The translations under genes were made by a program, and so were the position numbers. The notes under the pieces are model-generated. The model saw only the letters and a list, made by a program, of their open reading frames with translations. It did no database searches and was not told the DNA's origin. Of a stretch of DNA of 64,000 nucleotides, positions 51,332 through 61,135 are shown one piece after another (the first letter of the stretch is position 1; each line of letters starts with the position of its first letter). The DNA lies in contig NC_015675.1 in the NCBI RefSeq assembly GCF_000176035.2, positions 4,344,001 through 4,408,000 of the forward strand, in the 5' to 3' direction. This DNA is from Mesorhizobium opportunistum WSM2075. GTDB taxonomy: Bacteria > Pseudomonadota > Alphaproteobacteria > Rhizobiales > Rhizobiaceae.

Positions 51332-52077
51332 CGCCTGATCAGCCCAACCAGCTTGCCCTGCACCTTGACCCTGTCCGGCCCGAAGATGCGCGTCTCGTAG
51401 GCCGGATTGGCGGCTTCAAGCGCAATCGAAGCACCCTTGCGGCGGAACCGCTTCAGGGTCGCTTCCTCCTCGTCGACCAGCGCCACGACGATCTCGCCCG
51501 GGCTCGCCGTATCGGCGTTGCGGATAATGACCGTGTCGCCATCGAAGATGCCGGCCTCGATCATCGAGTCGCCCTTGACTTCCAGCGCATAGTGCTCGCC
51601 GCCCATGATCATGTCCGGCGGCACCGAGATGGTATGCGTCTGATGCTGGATGGCATCGATGGGCACACCGGCGGCGATGCGACCCATGACCGGGATGGAC
51701 ACCGCTGGAACCGCATCGTCGTCGTTGCCAGCAGCGGCAAAGCGCGACGGTGCCGGCTTGATCTGGCGGCCGAGGCTGCCCTGACCGAGACCGCCTTGGC
51801 CGAGACTCCCCTGGATGACGCTTGGCGAGAACTTCTTTGCCGCGTTGAGGCCCGGCGCGATCGAATCCGGCAGCCGCAGCACTTCCAGCGCACGCGCCCG
51901 GTTGGGCAGCCGGCGAATGAAGCCGCGTTCCTCCAGCGCCGTGATCAAGCGATGGATCCCTGATTTGGAGGCGAGGTCGAGCGCCTCTTTCATCTCGTCG
52001 AAGGAGGGCGGAATACCGCTTTCCTTGAGCCGTTCATGAATGAACATCAAGAGTTCATGTTGCTTGCGTGTCAGCAT
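51325..52077 (-). CDS. lexA: LexA repressor
   Basis: 250 residues from the ATG at 52077 ([20 protein letters not shown]). Winged-helix DNA-binding domain, a hinge carrying the repeat [15 protein letters not shown], then the autocleavage domain: Ala-Gly cleavage site in MGRIAAGVP, catalytic Ser in [10 protein letters not shown] and catalytic Lys in EEATLKRF. It represses SOS genes until RecA filaments trigger self-cleavage. Its own LexA box is at 52166-52180. It overlaps the convergent comEC by 7 bp. Confidence 0.97.
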   Translation of the reverse strand: MLTRKQHELLMFIHERLKESGIPPSFDEMKEALDLASKSGIHRLITALEERGFIRRLPNRARALEVLRLPDSIAPGLNAAKKFSPSVIQGSLGQGGLGQGSLGRQIKPAPSRFAAAGNDDDAVPAVSIPVMGRIAAGVPIDAIQHQTHTISVPPDMIMGGEHYALEVKGDSMIEAGIFDGDTVIIRNADTASPGEIVVALVDEEEATLKRFRRKGASIALEAANPAYETRIFGPDRVKVQGKLVGLIRRY

Positions 52078-52165
52078 GGCGGCCCCCAAGGCATCTGGAC
52101 AAGGGTTTTGATCCAGAATGGTTCTGATCCAGAATCGAAAAACAAACCCAGAACAAACACTATCT

Positions 52166-52180
52166 GTTCCAGTTGTGTTC
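52166..52180 (+). promoter_or_regulatory. lexA: Alphaproteobacterial LexA box upstream of lexA
   Basis: GTTC-CAGTTGT-GTTC exactly matches the GTTC-N7-GTTC direct-repeat SOS operator of alphaproteobacteria and lies 89-103 bp upstream of the lexA start, indicating autoregulation. The rest of the 375-bp gap between lexA and the next gene (52078-52452) is AT-richer and shows no other feature I can name. Confidence 0.9.
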
Positions 52181-52452
52181 TGCAACCGTTTAAAGTTTAG
52201 TGAATTTGGTAAGAGAGCCGAAATCATTTGCGGCCCGGACAGGCCGGAAATCGGGGTTTTTCGCCCGTTGCCGCCCGTCGCCCGCATTGAAATGTTTGGT
52301 TAATAGCCTGTGGCCTGTCTTGCGACATGGCTCGGCATCAGCCGACGGCAGAGCCCGTCGAGGCCGATTTCGGCGCTTGCGATCGGCTTGCCTGCCGTGA
52401 ACGAAACGAAATCAAAACGCCAACAATCGCCGGTTCGGAAGCAGGTACGGGA

Positions 52453-53427
52453 TCAGGCTGGCGGGATCGCACCGGCCAGCACCTGCGCATAGAATTCCGC
52501 ATCGATATTGCCGCCGGAGATGACGCAGACGACGTTGCCGGTCGCCCGCTCACTGCTGAGAGCCGCGGCCAGCGAGGCGGCGCCCGCGCCCTCGGCGACG
52601 ACCTTGGCCTTCGAGAACAGGAGCCGCATGGCCTCCGTCACCTGTTGCAGGCTGACGGCGATGGCACCGTCGATGAGCTGGTTCGCCAACGGCCATAGCT
52701 CGGGGATCAGGGAGGGACCGCCAATGCTCTTGATGAAGGAGGGCCGTGTCTCGATCTCGACAATACGTCCGGCCGCCAGTGCGGCGGTGACCGGCGCCGC
52801 GTTCTCGTCCTCGACGGCAAAGACCCTCGCCTGCGGACGAAGGGCCTTGAGCGCACTTGCAACGCCGGTCGTCATGCCGCCGCCGCCATATGGCGTCAGC
52901 ACGAAATCGACCTCCGGCAGATCCTCGACAATCTCGAGGCCGATGGTGCCGTTGCCAGCCAACACCGCCTGATCGGTGACGGGATTGATGAGAAGTTCGT
53001 CAATGTCGGGCCGCTCGATCGCGGTGATGTAGCGCCACCAGGTCTCGTGGGAGACAAAGCGCACCTCGCCGCCAAGACGGCGGACACCGTCGATCTTGGT
53101 CTGCGGCGCGCCGGCATACATGTAGGCGGCCATCGGAACGCCAAGAGCCCGTGCCGCCCAGGCCAACCCATAGGCCATGTTGCCCGAACTGACGGTCGCA
53201 ACACCGTGCCTGAGTTCATCGGCGTCACGACAAAGCAAGGTATTGAGCGCCGGCCTGAGCTTGAAGGCGCCGATCGGCGACAGGGTCTCGAGCTTGAGGA
53301 ATATCCGCTGGTCGGCACGGCCAAGATCGAGGCGCAGCAGCGGGGTGCGCGGCAGCCAGGCGGCCAGCCGATCGCGGGCTTCGGCAATCTCGTCAAGCGT
53401 CGGACGATGCGGAGGTGCCGAGATCAT
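52453..53427 (-). CDS. Threonine/serine dehydratase-like PLP enzyme
   Basis: 324 residues from the ATG at 53427, overlapping the regulator gene stop by 4 bp (ATGA). Fold-type II PLP enzyme: IFLKLETLSPIGAFKLRPALN with the PLP Lys in GAFKLRP (SFKxRG in classical enzymes), VSSGNMAYGLAWAARALG, TPYGGGGMTTGVASALK (PLP phosphate loop) and VCVISGGNID. The family removes ammonia or other groups from 2-amino-3-hydroxy acids. No C-terminal ACT domain, so it is not a feedback-controlled biosynthetic enzyme. Being coupled to the GntR gene suggests a catabolic role within the tryptophan/kynurenine cassette, possibly on another substrate. Confidence 0.85.
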   Translation of the reverse strand: MISAPPHRPTLDEIAEARDRLAAWLPRTPLLRLDLGRADQRIFLKLETLSPIGAFKLRPALNTLLCRDADELRHGVATVSSGNMAYGLAWAARALGVPMAAYMYAGAPQTKIDGVRRLGGEVRFVSHETWWRYITAIERPDIDELLINPVTDQAVLAGNGTIGLEIVEDLPEVDFVLTPYGGGGMTTGVASALKALRPQARVFAVEDENAAPVTAALAAGRIVEIETRPSFIKSIGGPSLIPELWPLANQLIDGAIAVSLQQVTEAMRLLFSKAKVVAEGAGAASLAAALSSERATGNVVCVISGGNIDAEFYAQVLAGAIPPA

Positions 53428-54221
53428 CCGGCAACCGCTTTCAAGCTGCCGGCGCGCGCGACGTCCTTGTTCGCGTCGCCGTCCTCGCTGTGGACATAGA
53501 CGTGCAGCGTATAACCGATGTGGGCCGTCATCAGCGCTTTTGCCCGCTCGACGTCGCGGTCCAGGGCGGCTTCCATGATCGCCGTGTGGTGCTCGATCGC
53601 CATCGCCTCGCGCAGCGCGTTCATGGCCTCTTCGTAGCCGTCCTTGAGGCCGGCCGCCGCCCGCAATGTCGGCGCCAGCCCAAGAAAGCGATGGTGCCGG
53701 CGCAGCTGGTCCGAGATCGTCGAGCGAAACCGCAACAGCCAGCTGGATGTCGCAGCGCTCAGCAGCGCGGCATGAAAAGCCTCGTGGTTCTCGTCCCACT
53801 GGTCGACGGCGGCATCCGATGGGTCGTCCACCGCGGTCTTGCAGCGGGCGAGCCGGTAGTGCGCGGTGACAACCGCGTCTTCCCACTCCCGGCCGCCTTT
53901 CTCCATCGATTCCTGGAAGAGCGGTATCTCGACGACCATCCTCGCGCGCGCCAGATCCTCAAGTTCGGCCCGGGATACGGGGGCGACCGCGAAGCCGCGA
54001 TTGCTGATGGCGGTGACCAGGCGTTCGGCTTCGAGGCGCGACAATGCTTCGCGCAGCGGCGTCCAGCCAACTCCATAGATGCCGCGCAGGGCGCTGAGCT
54101 TGAGCGGGGCGCCCGGCATGAGACGGGTGGTGAGGATATCGCGCCGCAGAAGCTGGTAGGCGGCTTCCGTCTTGGTGGAGTTCTTCTGGTCCTGCATCGC
54201 GATCCATTCGTTCTCTGCCAT
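53424..54221 (-). CDS. GntR family regulator with FCD domain
   Basis: 265 residues from the ATG at 54221; a second in-frame ATG at 54197 is possible because neither has a strong SD. Winged helix: AAYQLLRRDILTTRLMPGAPLKLSALRGIYGVGWTPLREALSRLEAERLVT; the C-terminal FCD helical domain carries the metal/ligand His residues (RHHRFLG, EHHTAIMEAALDRDVERAKALMTAHI). Divergent from the ABC importer across a region with two AT-rich repeats. It is the likely local regulator, with a ligand from tryptophan breakdown or from the lyase substrate. Confidence 0.9.
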   Translation of the reverse strand: MAENEWIAMQDQKNSTKTEAAYQLLRRDILTTRLMPGAPLKLSALRGIYGVGWTPLREALSRLEAERLVTAISNRGFAVAPVSRAELEDLARARMVVEIPLFQESMEKGGREWEDAVVTAHYRLARCKTAVDDPSDAAVDQWDENHEAFHAALLSAATSSWLLRFRSTISDQLRRHHRFLGLAPTLRAAAGLKDGYEEAMNALREAMAIEHHTAIMEAALDRDVERAKALMTAHIGYTLHVYVHSEDGDANKDVARAGSLKAVAG

Positions 54222-54227
54222 TGGAGA

Positions 54228-54269
54228 AATTATATATGATGATTGGTGATGGCAAGAATTATATATAAT
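54228..54269. promoter_or_regulatory. Twin AATTATATATRAT operator candidates
   Basis: AATTATATATGAT (54228-54240) and AATTATATATAAT (54257-54269) are direct repeats 29 bp apart in the divergent promoter region of the GntR regulator and the importer. The second contains the perfect palindrome ATTATATATAAT. FadR-class GntR proteins bind short AT-rich palindromes, so these are the obvious operator candidates. Confidence 0.65.
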
Positions 54270-54347
54270 GTTTGACATGCGCCGATGGACTGACCATGAT
54301 CGCTGGAGGTGCCCCGAGGCGGCGCTGATCAAATCTGGGAGGAAATG

Positions 54348-55334
54348 ATGTTGAAGTCGAAATCCGCATGGCTGTCGGGATTGGCTCTGGCAGGCGCATT
54401 GATGGTCAGCGCCGGGAGCGCCGCGGCCGATCAGATCCGTATCGGCATCGCCAATTTCGGCGAGCATCCGCAATTGAACGCCGCCATAGCCGGCTTCAAG
54501 AAGGCGCTGACGGACAATGGCTTCGTCGAGGGCAAGGACGTCGTCTACACAGAGAGCCATACTAATTTCGATGCATCGCTGGTGCCGCAGATGATCGCCA
54601 AGCTGCAGGCCGAGCAGCCCAAGCTGATCTACACCATCACCACGCCGGTCTCGCAGATCGCCAAGAAGGCGCTCGCCGGCTCCGGCATTCCGATCGTCTT
54701 TGCCGCGGTCACCGACCCGGTGGCGGCCAAGCTGGTGCCGTCGTGGGACGCAGGCGACGAAGGCATGACCGGCGCCACCGATCTGCAGGACGTCGCCGCG
54801 GTGATGGCCTTCACCAAGAAGCTTCTGCCGAACGCCAAGCGTTTCGGCGTGCCTTACAATCCGGGCGAGGCCAACGACGTTGCCCTGATCGAGAAGATCA
54901 AGGCGGCGGCGCCCGCTGCCGGCTTCGAAGTCGTGGAAGTCGGTATCGACAACGTCAATGACATCCAGCAGCGCATCGCATCGCTCGCCGGCAAGGCCGA
55001 CGTGATCTACGGCCCGACCTCGAACCTGATCCAGCCGGCGATCGCCGCCGTCTCCGCGGCCGCCCGCCAGGCCGGCATCCCTGTCGTCAACGCCGACGAC
55101 AGCGCGGTCCGCAACGGCACCGTACCGGCGAGCTTCGCGGTCAATTACACGCAGGTCGGCGTCAACGCCGGCAACATCGCCGCCGAGATCCTCAAGGGCA
55201 AGGATCCGAAGACGATCGCGCCGTCGCGCCCGGCCTACAAGGACCACATGGCAACGATTTCCCGCAAGGCGATGGCCGCGTTCGGCATCGAGATACCGGC
55301 TTCGATGGCCGATTGCGGCTGCATCGTCGACTGA
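54348..55334 (+). CDS. ABC transporter substrate-binding protein, TrpX-like
   Basis: About 328 residues; ATG 54348 is 5 nt after GGAGG, and the preceding ATG at 54345 is too close. Signal peptide to about AAA in GSAAADQIRIG. The mature protein is a type 1 periplasmic-binding fold of the ABC_sub_bind family (PF04392 type): FGEHPQLNAAIAGFKKAL, YTITTPVSQIAKKAL, IPIVFAAVTDPVAAKLV, GATDLQDVAAVMAF, LLPNAKRFGVPYNPGEANDV and YGPTSNLIQPAIAAV. Relatives include TrpX of streptococcal tryptophan importers. Followed by the ATPase and permease genes and kynU, it is probably a tryptophan or kynurenine receptor. Confidence 0.87.
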   Translation: MLKSKSAWLSGLALAGALMVSAGSAAADQIRIGIANFGEHPQLNAAIAGFKKALTDNGFVEGKDVVYTESHTNFDASLVPQMIAKLQAEQPKLIYTITTPVSQIAKKALAGSGIPIVFAAVTDPVAAKLVPSWDAGDEGMTGATDLQDVAAVMAFTKKLLPNAKRFGVPYNPGEANDVALIEKIKAAAPAAGFEVVEVGIDNVNDIQQRIASLAGKADVIYGPTSNLIQPAIAAVSAAARQAGIPVVNADDSAVRNGTVPASFAVNYTQVGVNAGNIAAEILKGKDPKTIAPSRPAYKDHMATISRKAMAAFGIEIPASMADCGCIVD

Positions 55335-55391
55335 TATCGGGACTGAAGGGTGACGGCAGGGGCGCCGTCACCCTCAGGTCAGGGAGGAACG

Positions 55392-56171
55392 ATGCTCGAG
55401 ATCCGATCCGCGCGCAAAGTATTCTACAGGGGCCAGGCCGACGAGAAGATCGCGCTGGACGGCCTCAGCCTGTCATTGGCGACTGGCGAGTTCGGCATCG
55501 TCATCGGCTCCAACGGAGCCGGCAAGAGCAGCATGCTCAATGCCATTTCCGGAGCGCTCATCCTCGATTCCGGCAAGATCCTGATCAACGGCGCCGATGT
55601 GACAAATATGCCGGTGCACAAGCGTGCCGCAAGATTGGCGCGGGTGTTCCAGGATCCGATGCGCGGCACCGCCGCCAGCATGACGGTGGCGGAGAACATG
55701 CTGCTGGCCGATCTGCGCAGCCACAAGCGCACCCTGCGGCAAGGGCTGAACGCCACACGGCTCGCCTCCTATAAGGAGCGCCTGTCCATACTTGGCCTCG
55801 GCCTTGAAAATCGTCTCGATACGCGCGTCGACCTGCTCTCAGGCGGGCAGCGGCAGTCCCTGTCGCTGATCATGGCCGTCGGCGGATCGCCAGACTTGCT
55901 TTTGCTCGACGAGCACACAGCGGCGCTCGACCCGCGCACGGCCGAGATCGTCATGCAGGCCACGGTGCGTGCCGTCAGCGCGCTGAAGCTGACCACACTG
56001 ATGGTGACCCACAACATGCAGCACGCCGTGGACTATGGCAGCCGGGTGATCATGCTCGACGCGGGCCGGGTCCTGCTGGAAGTCACCGGCGAGGAAAAGG
56101 CTAGGGTCACGGTTATCGATCTGATCGGCCATTTTTCCGTCAAGACCGACCGCATGTTGTTGGCGAGCTGA
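55392..56171 (+). CDS. ABC transporter ATP-binding protein, TrpZ-like
   Basis: 259 residues from the ATG at 55392 (GGGAGG upstream). Walker A GSNGAGKSSMLNAISG, signature LSGGQRQSLSLIMAV, Walker B LLLLDEHTAALDPRT, and the switch His in VTHNMQHAVDYGSRV. The middle gene of the three-gene importer; the gap to the permease gene is 5 bp. Confidence 0.93.
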   Translation: MLEIRSARKVFYRGQADEKIALDGLSLSLATGEFGIVIGSNGAGKSSMLNAISGALILDSGKILINGADVTNMPVHKRAARLARVFQDPMRGTAASMTVAENMLLADLRSHKRTLRQGLNATRLASYKERLSILGLGLENRLDTRVDLLSGGQRQSLSLIMAVGGSPDLLLLDEHTAALDPRTAEIVMQATVRAVSALKLTTLMVTHNMQHAVDYGSRVIMLDAGRVLLEVTGEEKARVTVIDLIGHFSVKTDRMLLAS

Positions 56172-56176
56172 TCCCC

Positions 56177-57100
56177 ATGGGCTTTATTCAGGAAGTTCTC
56201 TCAAGCTTCATCTCGATCATGCCGGTCACCCTGGCGCAAAGCCTGATCCTGGCCTTCGTCGTGCTCGGCATCATGATCCCGTTTCGCATGCTGAATTTTC
56301 CCGATCTCACCAGCGAAGGCGCGTTTCCGCTGGGCGGCTGCGTCTGCGGCGTGCTGCTGGCTGCCGGAGCAGAGCCGGTGACCGGCATCCTGGTCGCATT
56401 CATCGTGGGTTTCGCGGCGGGCTGCTGCACCGCCTTCATCCATCTGCGCTTCCGTATCCACACGCTGCTTGCCGGTATTCTGATGATGACGATGCTCTAC
56501 AGCATCAATCTTCGCATCATGGGCAAGTCCAATCTCTCCGTCTTCGGTTCGCCCACGGTGTTCGACTGGGTGCCGTTCGCGCGGCCGGGTTTTCCGACCA
56601 GCAAGATCGTCGTCGCCGGTCTTCTCGCGCTCGTCGTCTTCGTGGCGCTTTACATGTTCTTCAGGACCGAGAAAGGGACCGCGGTGCGCGCCGTGGGCGC
56701 CAATCCTGATATGGCCGAGGCGCAAGGCATCAATGTCTGGGCGGCGACTATAGGCGGCGTCGGGCTGGCGAGCGCGTTTTCGGCGTCAAGCGGCGCGCTG
56801 ATGGTGCAGTCGCAGGGCTTCGCCGACGTCAATATGGGGCTGGGCATCCTCATCAACGGACTGGCCGCGCTGATGATCGGCGAGGCGGTTGTCGGCAAGC
56901 AGACCGTCTGGCGCCAGCTGCTGGCGCCCTTTGCCGGCGCGATCATCTACTACCAGCTGGTGTCGTTCTGCCTTGCCGCCGGCATGCCGCCTCCCGATTT
57001 GAAGCTTGCCACTGGCCTGTTCGTGCTCGCCATGCTTGCTCTGCCCAGCCTCAAGCGCAGCCGGGGGCCCGCGCCGGCTCGCGAAGCCATTCGTGAATAA
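56177..57100 (+). CDS. ABC transporter permease, TrpY-like
   Basis: A 307-residue BPD_transp_2-type permease with about eight TM segments: TLAQSLILAFVVLGIMIPFRMLNFPDLTSEGAFPLGG, HTLLAGILMMTMLYSINLRIMG and TAVRAVGANPDMAEAQGINV, the cytoplasmic coupling loop. It belongs with the upstream substrate-binding protein and ATPase, the TrpXYZ arrangement. kynU starts 18 bp downstream. Confidence 0.92.
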   Translation: MGFIQEVLSSFISIMPVTLAQSLILAFVVLGIMIPFRMLNFPDLTSEGAFPLGGCVCGVLLAAGAEPVTGILVAFIVGFAAGCCTAFIHLRFRIHTLLAGILMMTMLYSINLRIMGKSNLSVFGSPTVFDWVPFARPGFPTSKIVVAGLLALVVFVALYMFFRTEKGTAVRAVGANPDMAEAQGINVWAATIGGVGLASAFSASSGALMVQSQGFADVNMGLGILINGLAALMIGEAVVGKQTVWRQLLAPFAGAIIYYQLVSFCLAAGMPPPDLKLATGLFVLAMLALPSLKRSRGPAPAREAIRE

Positions 57101-57118
57101 TCGAGGACATCACCAATC

Positions 57119-58366
57119 ATGAACGCAACGCTCGACCTCACGGCCGTCGAAGCCATGGATGCGGCGGATCCGCTGCGCGCCATGCGCGATCGGTTCACCT
57201 TGCCGGAAGGCGTGATCTACCTCGACGGCAATTCGCTCGGCGCCGCGGCGCCTGCGGTTTTCAACGAGCTGCAGAAGGCCGCGACCAAAGAGTGGGCGCA
57301 GGACCTCATCCGTGCCTGGAACACCGCCGGCTGGTTCGATATGCCGGTCGCGCTTGGCGACCAGCTCGGCCGGCTGATCGGCGCCGCCCCGGGCCAGACG
57401 GTGGTCTGCGACACGACCTCCATCAACATCTACAAGGTACTGCATGCCGCGCTCGGGATGCGGCCGGACCGGTCGGTCATCGTCGCCGAGGGCGATAGCT
57501 TTCCGACCGATCTCTATATGGCCGAAGGCGTCGCCTCGACGCGGCCGGGCACCGTGCTGCGGCTCGAAGGCGTCGATGCGGCAACCATTGAAGGGCTGAT
57601 CGACGAGCGCGTCGCGGTTATCCTGGTCAACCACGTCAATTACAAATCCGGGCAGCTGCGCGACATGGCCGCGCTGACGCGCAGGGCCCATCAGGCCGGC
57701 GCGCTGATCGTCTGGGATCTCTGCCACACCGCCGGCGCCTTGCCGGTCGAACTCGACAGCGCCAATGCCGATTTCGCCATCGGCTGCACCTACAAATATC
57801 TCAATGGCGGTCCGGGCGCTCCGGCCTTCATCTACGCCGCCAAACGCCACCACGACGATGTCCATCAACCGCTCAGCGGCTGGTGGGGCCATGCGCGGCC
57901 ATTTGCCTTCGAACAGGGTTTTGCAGCCGGCAGCGGCATCCGCCGCTTCCTGTGCGGCACGCAGCCCATGCTTTCGATGCGGGCGCTGAAAGGTGCGCTG
58001 GATATCTGGGACGATGTCGACATGGCTGCGGTGCGCACGAAAAGCATCGCGCTGACCGACCTGTTCATCCGGCTCGTCGAGACCAGATGCGGCGCCTATG
58101 GCCTCGAACTGGAGAGCCCGCGGGACGGCAATCGGCGCGGCAGCCAGATTTCCTTCATGCATCCGCATGGCTACCAGGTGATGCGGGCCTTGATCGAGCG
58201 CGGCGTGATCGGCGATTTCCGCGCGCCGTCGACCATCCGCTTCGGCTTCACGCCGCTCTATGTCGGCTACAGGGACGTCTGGCAGGCGGTCGAGGTGCTG
58301 GAGGACATTTTGCGCACCGAAGCTTGGAAAGAGGCGCGATTTGCAGTCAAGACGGCGGTGACTTGA
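57119..58366 (+). CDS. kynU: Kynureninase
   Basis: A 415-residue PLP fold-type I enzyme: VIYLDGNSLGAAAPAVFNELQ, CDTTSINIYKVLHAALG, YKSGQLRDMAALTRRAHQAGALIVWDLCHTAGALPVEL and the PLP Lys in GCTYKYLNGGPGAPAF. It cleaves kynurenine to anthranilate and alanine. It is directly downstream of the importer genes on the same strand and 4 bp from the convergent kynA stop. Confidence 0.96.
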   Translation: MNATLDLTAVEAMDAADPLRAMRDRFTLPEGVIYLDGNSLGAAAPAVFNELQKAATKEWAQDLIRAWNTAGWFDMPVALGDQLGRLIGAAPGQTVVCDTTSINIYKVLHAALGMRPDRSVIVAEGDSFPTDLYMAEGVASTRPGTVLRLEGVDAATIEGLIDERVAVILVNHVNYKSGQLRDMAALTRRAHQAGALIVWDLCHTAGALPVELDSANADFAIGCTYKYLNGGPGAPAFIYAAKRHHDDVHQPLSGWWGHARPFAFEQGFAAGSGIRRFLCGTQPMLSMRALKGALDIWDDVDMAAVRTKSIALTDLFIRLVETRCGAYGLELESPRDGNRRGSQISFMHPHGYQVMRALIERGVIGDFRAPSTIRFGFTPLYVGYRDVWQAVEVLEDILRTEAWKEARFAVKTAVT

Positions 58367-58370
58367 GAAA

Positions 58371-59207
58371 CTAGAGCCGGGTGCGGACCGTCCAGAGTTC
58401 CGGGAACAGCACGACCTCGAGCATCTTCTTGAGATAGGAGGCGCCCGATGTGCCTCCGGTGCCGCGTTTCAGGCCGATGATCCGCTCGACCGTGGTGACA
58501 TGGTTGAAGCGCCAGCGGCGGAAATAGTCCTCGAAATCGACCAGCTTTTCGGCCAGTTCGTAAAACATCCAGTAGCGCTGCGGGTCGCGATAGACGGTCT
58601 GCCATGCGACCAGGACCGCCTCATTCTCGGTCCGGGTTTCGCGCCAGTCGGTTCGTCCGGCGTCGGCGCCGATGTCGAACCCGTTGCGGGCCAGAAGCAG
58701 CAGCGCTTCGTCGTAGAGCGATGGCTCCGCCAGGATCGCCTCCAGCCTACCGCTGAGGTCCGGCCGGTGCTTGTGGGGCCCGAGCATTGCAAGGTTGCGG
58801 TTGCCGGCCATGAACTCGATGGCGCGATATTGCCAGGACTGGAAGCCCGAGGACTGGCCGAGCGCATCGCGGAATTCGGTGTATTCGCTGGGTGTCATCG
58901 TGCGCAGCACGTCCCAGGCATTGTTCAACTGCTCGAAGATCCGAGCGACGCGCGACAGCATCTTGAAGCTGGGCTCGAGCCGGTCGGCACGGATGGAACG
59001 GATCGCGGCACCGATTTCGTGCAAAGCGAGCTTCATCCAAAGCTCGGAGGTCTGGTGCTGGATGATGAACAGCATTTCGTCATGCGCCGACGACAGCGGC
59101 GTCTGCGCCTCCAGCACTTTCTCCAGATGCAGATAGTCGCTGTAGGACATGCGTTCCTTGAACGACATCTGGGCGCCTTCCGACGCTGGATCGTAGGGCT
59201 CGCTCAA
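58371..59207 (-). CDS. kynA: Tryptophan 2,3-dioxygenase
   Basis: A 278-residue haem dioxygenase: [76 protein letters not shown] with the proximal His, and [14 protein letters not shown]. It opens the indole ring of tryptophan to N-formylkynurenine. It converges on kynU with a 4-bp gap and overlaps the CoA ligase by 4 bp on its own strand. Confidence 0.97.
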   Translation of the reverse strand: MSEPYDPASEGAQMSFKERMSYSDYLHLEKVLEAQTPLSSAHDEMLFIIQHQTSELWMKLALHEIGAAIRSIRADRLEPSFKMLSRVARIFEQLNNAWDVLRTMTPSEYTEFRDALGQSSGFQSWQYRAIEFMAGNRNLAMLGPHKHRPDLSGRLEAILAEPSLYDEALLLLARNGFDIGADAGRTDWRETRTENEAVLVAWQTVYRDPQRYWMFYELAEKLVDFEDYFRRWRFNHVTTVERIIGLKRGTGGTSGASYLKKMLEVVLFPELWTVRTRL

Positions 59208-60829
59208 TTGACGGTCTCCGTGCGCAGCCGGAAGCGCTGGATCTTCCCGGTCTGGGTCTTGGGCAGCGCGGCGATGAATTTCACCGATCGCGGGTATTTA
59301 TAAGGTGCGATGGTGGCCTTGACGTGGTCCTGCAGGCGCTTGACGGTCAACGCGTCCGGCGCCACGCCTTGCACCAGCACGACATGCGCCTCGACGATCT
59401 GGCCGCGCTCGGCATCACCGGCGCCGATGACAGCGCATTCGGCGACATCAGGATGCGACAGCAGCGCTGCCTCGACCTCCGGTCCGGCGATGTTGTAGCC
59501 GGCGCTGACGATCATGTCGTCGGAGCGGGCGGCGAAATGGAAGAAACCGTCTTCGTCCTGCGTGAAGGTATCGCCGGTGAGGTTCCAGCCGTCGCGGACA
59601 TAGTCCTTTTGCCTGTCATCGGCCATGTAGCGGCAACCGGTCGGTCCACGCACCGCAAGCCGTCCGGTCGTTCCGCGCGGCACTTCACGCATCTCGTCGT
59701 CGACGATGCGCGCCTCGTAGCCGCCTACCGGTTTGCCGGTCGATGCAGGCTTCATGTCGTCGAAACGGTTGGAGATGAAGATGTGCAGCATTTCGGTGGC
59801 GCCGATGCCGTCGAGGATCGGCTTGCCGGTCTTCTTCGTCCACTCCTCGAAGACCGGAGCCGGCAATGTCTCGCCCGCCGATACGGCGACGCGCAGCGAC
59901 GACAGGTCCGCCCCTTCGTCCATGGCCTTCAGCATCGCGCGGTAGGCGGTCGGCGCGGTGAAGGAGACGGTCGCTTTGTAGGTTTCGATGATGTGGATCA
60001 TGTTGGGCGGCGTCGCCTGTTCCAGCAGCGTCGCCGCGGCGCCGAAGCGCAGGGGAAAGATGGCAAGCCCGCCCAGGCCGAAGGTGAAGGCGAGCGGCGG
60101 CGAGCCCACGAAGATGTCGTCGGGCGTCACCTGCAGGATTTCACGGGCATAGGCGTCGGCGATGATCAGGAGGTCGCGGTGGAAATGCATCGTCGCCTTC
60201 GGCACGCCTGTCGTGCCCGAGGTGAAGCCGAGCAGGGCGACATCGTCGCGGCCGGTGTTGACGGCGGTGAAGGTCACCGGCTTGTCGAGCGCGGCACGAT
60301 CGAGCTCGGCATCATGGTTGGCGGTGCCGTCGAAGCCGATGACCTGTTTCAGGAACGCGCTGTCCTTGGCGCAGGCCGTCATCTCGTCCATCAGCCTGGT
60401 GTCGCAGAGCGCGATGGTGACCTCGGCCTTGTCGACGATCTTGGAGAGCTCGCCGGCGCGCAGCATCGGCATGGTGTTGACGACCACGGCGCCGACCTTG
60501 GTGGCGGCCAGCCAGCAGGCGACCATGGCAGGGTTGTTGGCGGAGCGGATCAGCACCCGGTTGCCCGGCTTGACGCCATAATTTTCGACCAGCGCGTGCG
60601 CCAGCCTGTTCGTCCAGTCGGACAGTTCCTTGTAGGTGCGGCGGCGGCCGTTGCCGATCAAGGCGGTGTGGTCACCAAGTCCCTTCTGCACCAGCCTGTC
60701 GGTCAGTTCGACACCGGCGTTGAGGTGTTCAGGATAATCAAAACCGTCGAGCAGGATATCGGGCCATTGTTCCGGCGGCGGCAGGTGGTCGCGCGTGAAC
60801 GTGTCGATATGCGCTGAAGGCCCAAGCAT
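59204..60829 (-). CDS. Aryl-CoA ligase (benzoate / 2-aminobenzoate-CoA ligase family)
   Basis: A 541-residue ANL-family adenylating enzyme: [21 protein letters not shown] (P-loop), [56 protein letters not shown], and the catalytic Lys in [12 protein letters not shown]. The sequence is of the benzoate/anthranilate-CoA ligase type. Coupled to kynA by a 4-bp overlap, it probably activates anthranilate made by KynU to anthraniloyl-CoA. It is transcribed leftward from the 306-bp gap shared with the hydrolase gene. Confidence 0.88.
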   Translation of the reverse strand: MLGPSAHIDTFTRDHLPPPEQWPDILLDGFDYPEHLNAGVELTDRLVQKGLGDHTALIGNGRRRTYKELSDWTNRLAHALVENYGVKPGNRVLIRSANNPAMVACWLAATKVGAVVVNTMPMLRAGELSKIVDKAEVTIALCDTRLMDEMTACAKDSAFLKQVIGFDGTANHDAELDRAALDKPVTFTAVNTGRDDVALLGFTSGTTGVPKATMHFHRDLLIIADAYAREILQVTPDDIFVGSPPLAFTFGLGGLAIFPLRFGAAATLLEQATPPNMIHIIETYKATVSFTAPTAYRAMLKAMDEGADLSSLRVAVSAGETLPAPVFEEWTKKTGKPILDGIGATEMLHIFISNRFDDMKPASTGKPVGGYEARIVDDEMREVPRGTTGRLAVRGPTGCRYMADDRQKDYVRDGWNLTGDTFTQDEDGFFHFAARSDDMIVSAGYNIAGPEVEAALLSHPDVAECAVIGAGDAERGQIVEAHVVLVQGVAPDALTVKRLQDHVKATIAPYKYPRSVKFIAALPKTQTGKIQRFRLRTETVN

Positions 60830-61135
60830 CTCGCCGCTATCCCATTTGCTGCCTGGCCAATGCGCGAAGCATCTGGCCGAAGGCGGTTAATCTGTCGTTC
60901 CTGTCTTTCGTGGAGGTTTCGTGTCGCCGATTGCTCGATCATGCCATCCAGAAAGGATGATCCGCAGATGGGCAGCACAGCAGACCTCCCATTTTGCCGA
61001 CTGTTCCGGAGGCAGGATCGCACCAGTCGAAATTTGTTTCAAGCCTAAAATGTTTTGCCCTGGAGCATTGACGCGTGACATGGTGGCCGCCATTGGTAGC
61101 GCTGAAACCATGCCGCTTTCGGGGGGAGGGTGCCG
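60830..61135. promoter_or_regulatory. Divergent promoter region between CoA-ligase and hydrolase genes
   Basis: 306 bp with no gene. It probably holds the promoters for ligase-kynA (leftward) and the hydrolase (rightward). The only distinct sequence is an AT-rich stretch TTTGTTTCAAGCCTAAAAT around 61032-61052 of unknown function. A strong GGGGGGAGGG SD precedes the hydrolase. Confidence 0.4.

Noticed and set aside
59324..60817. 497-codon plus-strand frame opposite the CoA ligase
   Set aside because: Antisense shadow; the minus-strand frame has full ANL-family motifs.
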